DNA of 6,109 nt from assembly GCA_002439285.1 (NCBI GenBank), contig DJTQ01000156.1, positions 1,513 to 7,621 on the forward strand. The letters are read 5' to 3'. The translations under genes were made by a program, and so were the position numbers. The stretch is from Paenibacillaceae bacterium UBA6304. GTDB lineage: Bacteria; Bacillota; Bacilli; Paenibacillales; Paenibacillaceae. Shown piece by piece: positions 1 through 4,330 of the stretch (within the stretch, counting starts at the first letter, position 1; each line of letters starts with the position of its first letter). The notes beneath the pieces were generated by a model. The model did not search any database. It was not told the origin of the DNA and saw only the letters and a program-made list of their open reading frames with translations.

Positions 1-1
1 A

Positions 2-113
2 GTAAAATGATTCCGAAGAAGTGTAGCGTTCGCCTTTGTTTCCGGATTTCCACCTCATTTGATCTTACAGAATCAAGAAATCTGGAAACGACAGCGATCG
101 TAGAACATTTTAC
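2..113. repeat. Large imperfect palindrome upstream of ribH
   Basis: Three nested arm pairs are visible. The outer arms GTAAAATG-a-TTC (2-13) and GAACATTTTAC (103-113) pair with one bulged A. The middle arms at 38-50 and 77-89 pair over 13 bp with a single G-U wobble, and 36-37 with 90-91 can extend them. The inner arms TTGAT (59-63) and ATCAA (72-76) close an 8-base loop and stack directly on the middle arm. A small extra hairpin CGAA/TTCG (14-17, 29-32) may branch from the left side. No U-run follows, so it is not a standard terminator, and I see none of the conserved FMN riboswitch motifs. It could be a dispersed palindromic repeat or a structured leader. The longest open frame here (from base 1 to a TAG at 139-141) has no recognisable protein content. 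A -10-like TATAAAAT lies downstream at 152-159 without a clear -35. Confidence 0.55.
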
Positions 114-186
114 GTACTTGCCCCTACATTTATTTGTATAGTCCACCATCTTATAAAATTTCTAATAATGAAGGGATGATATTCCA

Positions 187-654
187 ATGATGAATGTATT
201 TGAAGGAAATCTCGTATCGAGCGGGTTAAAATACGCAATTGTTGTAGGACGATTCAACGAATTTATTACAAGCAAGCTGCTCGGCGGTGCGCTGGATGCG
301 TTGAAACGTCATGGCGTTCAGGATGAGGAAGTCAGCGTAGCGTGGGTGCCAGGAGCCTTTGAAATTCCGTTCGCCGCCCAAAAACTGGCAGAAAGCGGGA
401 AATATGATGCCGTAATCACACTTGGTACGGTCATTCGCGGTTCAACTTCACATTATGATTATGTATGCAACGAAGTGGCCAAGGGGGTTGCCGCGATTGG
501 GTTGAAAACCGGGATTCCTGTCATCTTTGGTGTCGTGACCACGGAAAATATCGAGCAGGCGATCGAGCGTGCCGGGACCAAGGCCGGAAATAAGGGCTGG
601 GATGCCGCAATGGCTGCCATCGAAATGGCAAACTTGACGAATCAGCTAAAATAG
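187..654 (+). CDS. ribH: 6,7-dimethyl-8-ribityllumazine synthase (RibH)
   Basis: Lumazine synthase condenses 5-amino-6-ribitylamino-uracil with 3,4-dihydroxy-2-butanone 4-phosphate to give 6,7-dimethyl-8-ribityllumazine, the penultimate step of riboflavin synthesis. It is cytosolic and in Bacillus forms a 60-subunit shell. The 155 residues match the family length of about 154. Visible motifs are GRFNEFI (21-27, the aromatic residue stacking on the pyrimidine), WVPGAFEIP (53-61), [15 protein letters not shown] (79-93, with His89 as the likely catalytic base) and [20 protein letters not shown] (118-137, with Arg128 in the phosphate site). Two ATGs stand in tandem (187 and 190). The SD-like GAAGGGA at 170-176 sits closer to the first, but the second reproduces B. 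subtilis numbering, so the true protein may be 154 residues. No other rib gene is visible, and the strong terminator just after it makes ribH the last gene of its transcript. All expected active-site residues are present. Confidence 0.97.
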   Translation: MMNVFEGNLVSSGLKYAIVVGRFNEFITSKLLGGALDALKRHGVQDEEVSVAWVPGAFEIPFAAQKLAESGKYDAVITLGTVIRGSTSHYDYVCNEVAKGVAAIGLKTGIPVIFGVVTTENIEQAIERAGTKAGNKGWDAAMAAIEMANLTNQLK

Positions 655-664
655 TGCTTATTTA

Positions 665-706
665 ATGTAGTACCCTTCTCGTTCGGGGTACTGCATTTTT
701 TCTTTT
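665..706 (+). terminator. Rho-independent terminator after ribH
   Basis: Arms ATGTAGTACCC (665-675) and GGGTACTGCAT (686-696) form an 11-bp stem with one G-U wobble around a 10-base loop. A T-tract TTTTTTcTTTT (696-706) follows. It starts 10 bases after the ribH stop, so it separates ribH from scpA. Confidence 0.93.
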
Positions 707-754
707 ATAAGAGACTGTATAAGCATTTGTATGCCATGGGTGGGGGAAGTTTCA

Positions 755-1552
755 TTGACGACCGTATTATATAAGCTGGAATCATTCGAAGGACCGCTGG
801 ATCTTCTTTTGCATCTGATCGATAAAGCGGAGATTGATATTCACCAAATTTCGATCAGTGAAATTACGGATCAGTACCTCGAATATTTGCACAATATGCA
901 GGAGCTGGAGCTGGAAGTGACCAGCGAATTTCTCGTGATGGCGGCGACGCTGCTGTCGATCAAAAGCAAGCAGTTACTGCCCAAGCCGCCCGTGATTGAA
1001 TTTGACGATGATTTCGATTATTTGATGGAGGAAGAAGAGGATCCGCGGGATGAACTCATCCGCCAACTGATCGAATACCGCAAATATAAAGGGATTGCCG
1101 AGCATCTCCATGAGCGCGAGTGGGAGCGGAGTCTGATTTTTTCCAAGGAGCCCGAGGATTTGACGCCTTATTTGCCTGAAATCGAAGAGAATCCGGTTAA
1201 AGGCCTGCATGCTGCGGACTTGATCGCCGTATTTCAGAAGGCGATCCGGAAAGCGGTCAAACGCAACACGGTAGCTCGTATTCATCGAGATGAGATTTCT
1301 GTCAAAGACCGGATCAAGGAAGTCGTCTCCGCACTGGAAGGTGTCGGAAAGGGAGGCAGGCTGCTGTTCTCCAAGCTCTTGCATCAGGAAATGTACCGGC
1401 ATGAAATCGTCGTTACGTTTTTAGCGATTTTAGAGCTGATGAAAATGAAACAAATCGTTTGTTATCAAAACAAGTTGTTCGATGATATTGTCATGGAGTG
1501 GAGAGGGGAAGGAAAGGCAAATGAATTATCAGGAATTGAAATCGATTATTGA
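755..1552 (+). CDS. scpA: Segregation and condensation protein A (ScpA, kleisin)
   Basis: ScpA is the kleisin subunit of the bacterial SMC-ScpAB condensin. It bridges the SMC heads, binds a ScpB dimer and is needed for chromosome organisation and segregation at the nucleoid. From TTG 755 the protein has 265 residues, close to the roughly 250 of B. subtilis. The N-terminal kleisin signature FEGPLDLLLHLIDKAEIDI (11-29) is followed by EFLVMAATLLSIKSKQLLPK (58-77), an acidic linker with EEEEDPRDELI (92-102), and a C-terminal winged helix with HEIVVTFLAILELMKMKQI (216-234). Start choice: the frame opens at ATG 731, which has no SD nearby. TTG 755 follows GGGGGAAG (742-749) at a normal distance, and MTTVLYKLESFEGPLDLLL looks like the usual ScpA N-terminus. 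A -10-like TATAAG (718-723) would start transcription near 730, also favouring 755. The last 10 codons overlap scpB in another frame. The family assignment is certain and the start is likely. Confidence 0.96.
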   Translation: MTTVLYKLESFEGPLDLLLHLIDKAEIDIHQISISEITDQYLEYLHNMQELELEVTSEFLVMAATLLSIKSKQLLPKPPVIEFDDDFDYLMEEEEDPRDELIRQLIEYRKYKGIAEHLHEREWERSLIFSKEPEDLTPYLPEIEENPVKGLHAADLIAVFQKAIRKAVKRNTVARIHRDEISVKDRIKEVVSALEGVGKGGRLLFSKLLHQEMYRHEIVVTFLAILELMKMKQIVCYQNKLFDDIVMEWRGEGKANELSGIEIDY

Positions 1553-2168
1553 GGGGTTGCTATTCTTAGCGGGTGAGGAAGGAATCAGTCTGAAGCAGCT
1601 AGCGGAGGTGACGGAACAAAGGCCGGATTTAGTCACAGATGCGCTGCAAGATATGAAGAATTCCTTTGAACGGGCAGGTCGGGGGCTACAAATCGTTCAT
1701 ATTGCCGGCCATTATCAGCTCGCTACGCTGCCGCAACATGCGCCTTATTTCGAGAAGCTCGCCTATTCGCCTTCGCGTTCCTCTCTGTCTCAGGCCGCTT
1801 TGGAGACATTGTCCATTATCGCGTACCGTCAGCCAATCACTCGGATTGAAGTGGAGGGAATTCGGGGAGTTAAATCCGAGCGGGCGATTCATACACTGGT
1901 AAACAAAGATCTCATTGAAGAGGTCGGCCGGGCGGAAGCGATCGGACGCCCCATTTTGTACGGGACTACAAAAGCCTTTCTTGACTATTTCGGTTTGGCA
2001 AATTTGAAGGATCTGCCTGATCTGGCGGATTTCGAAAGCGCAGAACAGTTGGAGGAAGAGACGCAGCTGTTATTTCAGAAACTTGAGGAGCAGCAGCTTA
2101 CTTTTGACGACGTGGACAAGACGGAGCAAGAAGCTGGACAGGAAGAGGAGCAGGGACTCGAGCGTTAA
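1521..2168 (+). CDS. scpB: Segregation and condensation protein B (ScpB)
   Basis: ScpB dimerises through winged-helix domains and binds the middle of ScpA, regulating the SMC ATPase cycle in the condensin complex. The 215 residues are slightly longer than in B. subtilis (about 197). The N-terminal winged helix is around 1-80 (IIEGLLFLAGEEGISLKQL, 9-27). The second contains the family hallmark LSQAALETLSIIAYRQPITR (89-108), then EVEGIRGVKSERAIHTLV (110-127) and GRPILYGTTKAFLDYFGL (142-159). Residues 170-215 form a low-complexity, acidic, Glu/Gln-rich tail that accounts for the extra length. The frame is open further upstream to 1482, but ATG 1521 follows AGGGGAAGG and GGAAAGG (1503-1517), and MNYQELKSIIEGLL fits the family start. 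It overlaps the end of scpA by 32 nt, consistent with translational coupling and balanced subunit production. A terminator lies 68 bases after the stop. Confidence 0.96.
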   Translation: MNYQELKSIIEGLLFLAGEEGISLKQLAEVTEQRPDLVTDALQDMKNSFERAGRGLQIVHIAGHYQLATLPQHAPYFEKLAYSPSRSSLSQAALETLSIIAYRQPITRIEVEGIRGVKSERAIHTLVNKDLIEEVGRAEAIGRPILYGTTKAFLDYFGLANLKDLPDLADFESAEQLEEETQLLFQKLEEQQLTFDDVDKTEQEAGQEEEQGLER

Positions 2169-2235
2169 ACCGATATTCCTCATTCAAGAAAATAATAGTG
2201 TGTCGAAGCAATACAATGTGCATCAGGTCGCTCCC

Positions 2236-2260
2236 GCCACCCTTTAAGGGTGGCTTTTTT
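2236..2260 (+). terminator. Rho-independent terminator after scpB
   Basis: A perfect 7-bp stem GCCACCC (2236-2242) and GGGTGGC (2248-2254) encloses the loop TTTAA, followed by six T (2255-2260). It should end the scpA-scpB transcript. Confidence 0.92.
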
Positions 2261-2333
2261 GACATTACAGAAAGTATAAACCTCGGAATTAGTATTGTAG
2301 GCCAAGGAAACCATATTGTGTACCAGACGCGGT

Positions 2334-2404
2334 CTGCAAATTCGGCATATTCCGCAAGTTCCGCAAGTTCCGCAAGTTCAACAAGTCCGCATGTTCCGCA
2401 TGTT
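2334..2404. repeat. 9-bp tandem repeat array, about 8 units
   Basis: Units in order are CTGCAAATT, CGGCATATT, CCGCAAGTT three times, CAACAAGT (one base short), then CCGCATGTT twice. The three identical central units and the identical final pair point to slippage or duplication. The unit is three codons long, giving Ser-Ala-Ser on the + strand and Glu-Leu-Ala on the - strand, but neither frame belongs to a believable gene and the one-base-short unit breaks the frame. Confidence 0.85.
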
Positions 2405-2442
2405 CTACCTATCTCGAAAGTCTCCATAATTTATAGTTAAAG

Positions 2443-2621
2443 GAAATCAGAGCCGTTATTTTAGTATAAGTGCATTGTCGTGAGGACATAACGGAACCCA
2501 GGAACCTTATTTGGTAGAAATCAGACCAGAAGGGGTGATTTCGGACTAAATAACGGCTTCTAGTTCCGTTACGGAAGAGAAACGGTCAATTTGATAAGAA
2601 TAACGTTCCTGAGTTCCGTTA
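2443..2621. repeat. Interleaved inverted repeats rich in TAACGG/CCGTTA
   Basis: Arm A AGCCGTTATTTTAGT (2451-2465) matches the reverse complement of A' ACTAAATAACGGCT (2545-2558) except for one missing base. Arm B (2489-2511, starting TAACGGAAC and ending CTTATT) matches the reverse complement of B' (2599-2621) at 21 of 23 positions. The order A-B-A'-B' is interleaved, so both pairs cannot fold as simple nested hairpins. A near-perfect 13-base palindrome TTCCGTTACGGAA lies at 2564-2576. GAAATCAGA occurs twice (2443, 2517), and GAAATCA (2517-2523) can pair with TGATTTC (2536-2542). This looks like a mosaic of copies of a short intergenic repeat family. Membership in a genome-wide family is inference. 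Confidence 0.7.
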
Positions 2622-2663
2622 GAATTCTCCATCACTATGATGTATATGCGATTTAGAATAGAA

Positions 2664-2761
2664 GAGGGAATGGGTATGGTGGGGGGAATGTTTACGGCCC
2701 GCCTTTAAAGTCGTGTTCTGACCCTATAATAACAGCGGGTGAAATCCCATACCCATACCTC
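2664..2761. other. Long imperfect hairpin, possible structured RNA
   Basis: GAGG (2664-2667) pairs with CCTC (2758-2761). After a small internal loop, the perfect 10-bp stem ATGGGTATGG (2670-2679) and CCATACCCAT (2747-2756) follows. After a larger internal loop, GCCCGC (2697-2702) pairs with GCGGGT (2735-2740) with one G-U. TGTT (2714-2717) and AACA (2731-2734) stack next to that. Together they span about 98 bases. I do not recognise a known riboswitch or intron, and no clear terminator follows. The strand of transcription is unknown. Confidence 0.45.
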
Positions 2762-2909
2762 CTCACGCACGAACGTAGAAGTCCGAACCTAAAGACGCCG
2801 TTAGCCTTTTTTTCTTATGCGCCAATAATACCAAACTTGGAATTTTTTTATGTGGATCGTGTCATACTAATCGGAGTTTGTTATCTGAAATGGCATGGAG
2901 GGCACTCCC

Positions 2910-3599
2910 GTGTGGATTTGGCTCGGAAGCATCCTGGTCCTGTTGCTGCTGGTTCTTTCCCTGATTTTGTTGTCCAAAATAACGTTTGTTGTCAAAGCAA
3001 AGAAGGAAAACAAGGATGAAACGATTCTGATCGATGTAAGGCTATTATTTGGGCTGATTACATTCCATTATCGAATTCCCGCCATGGGGCTGAACAAGCT
3101 GCAGAAGGGTTTGTGGGTCGAAAATGATCGTAGCGATAATTTCTTCAAGACGCATACGGCAGCCGGTGAACAGGAAATTGATAAGGAACAAGTCCATCGT
3201 TGGGCGGACCAATTTCGCGAGATGATCCAAGCGACCAAAGGGTTGAAAAAATGGATGAATACCACCCTGCGCCGGATTTCTCTACTCAGCTTGGAATGGT
3301 CCACGAACGTGGCGCTAAGGGATGCCGCGCATACGGCAACGCTTACCGGGGCCCTGTGGGCTTTGAAGACAAGCCTTGTCGGGATACTGTCCTATCATCT
3401 GTCCCTGCGGCAGCGTCCAAAGCTATTCGTTGTCCCTGTGTTCGGAAGTCCCCCGTTATTTTCCACCGAGCTGAATTGTACGGCTGAAATCCGTCTCGTG
3501 AGCGCCATGTATGCCGGAATCGTCCTCATGGTTCGGGTTTTGAAAGTCAAGGGAGGAGTGAAGAAATGGAAAGACCTTCTGACGAAGGCCAAATCATGA
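2910..3599 (+). CDS. DUF2953 membrane protein, YtfI-like
   Basis: This protein resembles the DUF2953 family (B. subtilis YtfI), often found next to ytfJ in spore formers. Its biochemical role is unknown to me. From GTG 2910 it has 229 residues. Residues 3-22 (WLGSILVLLLLVLSLILL core) form one N-terminal membrane segment, followed by a basic stretch, a soluble middle part and a conserved-looking region EWSTNVALRDAAHTATLTGALW (129-150; key residues Asp138, Thr144, Gly147, Trp150). A hydrophobic segment near 197-210 precedes a Lys-rich tail. Start choice: the frame opens at ATG 2895, but GGAGGG (2897-2902) sits 7 bases before GTG 2910 and would be part of the coding sequence if 2895 were used, so GTG is preferred. 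The 741-base gap upstream means it needs its own promoter, and I cannot place one firmly. Its end overlaps the small ORF at 3566. The synteny with ytfJ suggests a sporulation link, which is inference. Confidence 0.85.
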   Translation: MWIWLGSILVLLLLVLSLILLSKITFVVKAKKENKDETILIDVRLLFGLITFHYRIPAMGLNKLQKGLWVENDRSDNFFKTHTAAGEQEIDKEQVHRWADQFREMIQATKGLKKWMNTTLRRISLLSLEWSTNVALRDAAHTATLTGALWALKTSLVGILSYHLSLRQRPKLFVVPVFGSPPLFSTELNCTAEIRLVSAMYAGIVLMVRVLKVKGGVKKWKDLLTKAKS

Positions 3600-3691
3600 G
3601 TTCAGGGATTAAAAGGGATGGTGCATACTCCGCCTTCAAAGTGCTCACAATACGAAAAAGCGATGGTAAGTACTTATCTATATCGCACTGA
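3566..3691 (+). CDS. Small 41-residue ORF with strong SD, unrecognised
   Basis: The ORF begins with ATG 3566, nine bases after GGAGG (3552-3556). It overlaps the last 34 bases of the DUF2953 gene in another frame. It ends with TGA 3689-3691, whose final A is the first base of the AGGAGG that serves ytfJ. This arrangement is typical of translational coupling. The predicted peptide runs from MERPSDEGQIMSSGIKRDG to KSDGKYLSISH. It is polar and basic, with no signal peptide, membrane segment or Cys pair, and I recognise no family. It may be a real small protein, a coupling device carrying ribosomes from the DUF2953 gene to ytfJ, or a chance ORF over a good SD. A candidate promoter lies inside it. 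Confidence 0.4.
   Translation: MERPSDEGQIMSSGIKRDGAYSAFKVLTIRKSDGKYLSISH
3623..3652 (+). promoter_or_regulatory. Possible forespore (sigma-G/F type) promoter for ytfJ
   Basis: GCATA (3623-3627) and CACAATA (3646-3652) are separated by 18 bases. This agrees with the sigma-G pattern (G-H-A-T-R, 18 bases, C-A-T-n-M-T-A) except for one position in the -10. Transcription would begin near 3660, about 45 bases before ytfJ. B. subtilis ytfJ is a forespore gene, to my knowledge, which fits. Short matches like this arise by chance. Confidence 0.35.
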
Positions 3692-3703
3692 GGAGGAATT
3701 ATT

Positions 3704-4192
3704 ATGGTTGAGCATCCGATTCAAGGGCTAATGAAAACCGCGATGGAAAACATCAAGGATATGGTTGATGTGAATACGATTGTCGGCGAGCCGGTTGAAA
3801 CGCCGGACGGCAGTGTCATCCTTCCGATCAGCCGCGTCGGCTTCGGATTTGCTGCCGGGGGCAGCGATTTTAACATTGACGATGGTCATGAAAAGAGCGG
3901 GACCAACTCTGAAGGAGGAGGCAAATCCAGACCGTTCGGCGGCGGCAGCGGGGGCGGCGTCTCGATCAATCCGATTGCATTCCTCGTGGTGGGCAAACAG
4001 GGAGTTCACATCGTTCCGCTCGATAATCAAACCCATTTAATGGAGAAAATCATCGATGCGGTCCCTATGGTGATCGATAAAATACAGACCATGTTTCCGA
4101 ACGGATCGGTTCAAACCGTGACAAGTTCGGTAACAACGGGCAAGCCGGATGTTGCAAATTCCCCGGATGCGGCCATACATCCTTTTGCTTAA
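3704..4192 (+). CDS. ytfJ: Spore protein YtfJ / GerW
   Basis: The Spore_YtfJ family is found in endospore formers. In B. subtilis the protein (also called GerW) is made in the forespore and linked to L-alanine-triggered germination, but its molecular action is not known. The 162 residues compare with about 151 in B. subtilis. Family landmarks are HPIQGLMKTAMENIKDMVDV (4-23), NTIVGEPVETPDGSVILPIS (24-43), VGFGFAAGGSDF (45-56), a Gly/Ser-rich linker ending GGGSGGGVSINPIAFLVVG (79-97), and THLMEKIIDAVPMVIDKIQ (110-128). Residues 135-162 are a Ser/Thr-rich tail beyond the core. There is no signal peptide or membrane segment. The SD AGGAGG (3691-3696) lies 7 bases before ATG, a near-ideal site, so the start is firm. 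A possible forespore promoter lies upstream and a strong terminator follows, so ytfJ may be transcribed alone as well as with the DUF2953 gene. Confidence 0.95.
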   Translation: MVEHPIQGLMKTAMENIKDMVDVNTIVGEPVETPDGSVILPISRVGFGFAAGGSDFNIDDGHEKSGTNSEGGGKSRPFGGGSGGGVSINPIAFLVVGKQGVHIVPLDNQTHLMEKIIDAVPMVIDKIQTMFPNGSVQTVTSSVTTGKPDVANSPDAAIHPFA

Positions 4193-4202
4193 AACAGCCG
4201 TT

Positions 4203-4234
4203 CCCTTCCGGGCCCCCGGGAGGGGTCTTTTTTT
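4203..4234 (+). terminator. GC-rich Rho-independent terminator after ytfJ
   Basis: Arms CCCTTCCGG (4203-4211) and CCGGGAGGG (4216-4224) form a 9-bp stem with one T-G wobble and the loop GCCC. GTC and then seven T (4228-4234) follow. It separates the ytfJ unit from dacB. Confidence 0.92.
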
Positions 4235-4259
4235 GGCCTTATTTAAAGGTTGGGCTTGG

Positions 4260-4288
4260 ACATACTCCAGGCACCGACCGCATATAGT
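4260..4288 (+). promoter_or_regulatory. Candidate sigma-E promoter for dacB-spmA-spmB
   Basis: ACATACT (4260-4266) as the -35 and CATATAGT (4281-4288) as the -10 are separated by 14 bases. The mother-cell sigma-E pattern is roughly T-C-A-T-A-T-T, 13-15 bases, C-A-T-A-C-A-M-T. The -10 matches 6 of 8 positions. The position is right: downstream of the ytfJ terminator and 43 bases before the dacB start. The B. subtilis dacB-spmA-spmB operon is sigma-E controlled, which supports the call. Transcription would begin near 4295. Confidence 0.55.
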
Positions 4289-4292
4289 AGTT

Positions 4293-4314
4293 ACTAGCTC
4301 GCGCAAGCGAGAGT
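4293..4314 (+). promoter_or_regulatory. Hairpin with GCAA loop next to the dacB SD
   Basis: A perfect 5-bp stem CTCGC (4298-4302) and GCGAG (4307-4311) closes a GNRA-type loop GCAA (4303-4306). ACT (4293-4295) and AGT (4312-4314) can extend it around a two-base bulge. It ends one base before the SD GGAGG (4316-4320). If transcription starts near 4295, this would form the very 5' end of the operon mRNA and could protect it or tune translation. Function is inference. Confidence 0.5.
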
Positions 4315-4330
4315 CGGAGGAAGATGACGA

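Larger units (their letters stand above)
2169..2909. other. 741-base stretch between scpB and the DUF2953 gene, no convincing gene
   Basis: Apart from the scpB terminator, this stretch holds three blocks listed separately: a 9-bp tandem array, interleaved inverted repeats and a long hairpin. A small hairpin CAGAC-gcg-GTCTG (2324-2336) precedes the tandem array. Open frames exist on both strands, but they run across the terminator or the repeats, lack SD sites and resemble no family I know. Possible promoter elements for the downstream gene are a perfect TATAAT (2725-2730) with only a weak -35-like TTTAAA 15 bases upstream, and CATACTAA (2863-2870), which partly resembles a sigma-E -10 but has a poor -35. 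A T-run at 2807-2813 follows a weak stem only. The region 2762-2909 otherwise shows nothing I can name. Confidence 0.7.

Noticed and set aside
2..186. FMN riboswitch upstream of ribH
   Set aside because: None of the conserved core motifs of the FMN aptamer is visible, although the region is structured.
974..1402. 142-codon - strand frame inside scpA
   Set aside because: It is antisense to a clearly conserved gene and has no homology that I recognise.
1482..1520. Upstream extension of scpB
   Set aside because: The extra 13 codons lie within scpA, lack an SD and precede a much better start at 1521.
2098..2427. 109-codon - strand frame with Glu-Leu-Ala repeats
   Set aside because: It overlaps the 3' end of scpB and the terminator. 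Its apparent repeats only reflect the 9-bp array.
2198..2440. 80-codon + strand frame from a GTG, rich in Ser-Ala repeats
   Set aside because: It runs through the scpB terminator and the tandem array, has no SD and no family resemblance.
2670..2708. 12-codon frame MGMVGGMFTARL inside the long hairpin, considered as a leader peptide
   Set aside because: The AGAGGG upstream is too close to the first ATG, no regulatory residue run is present, and the start lies in the stem.
2640..2820. Group II intron or insertion sequence fragment
   Set aside because: GTGAAATCCC and GAAGTCCG recall intron-like sequence, but no domain V, reverse transcriptase or transposase remnant is visible.
2837..3019. 60-codon + frame overlapping the start of the DUF2953 gene
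   Set aside because: It is an alternate-frame shadow with no SD or recognisable content.
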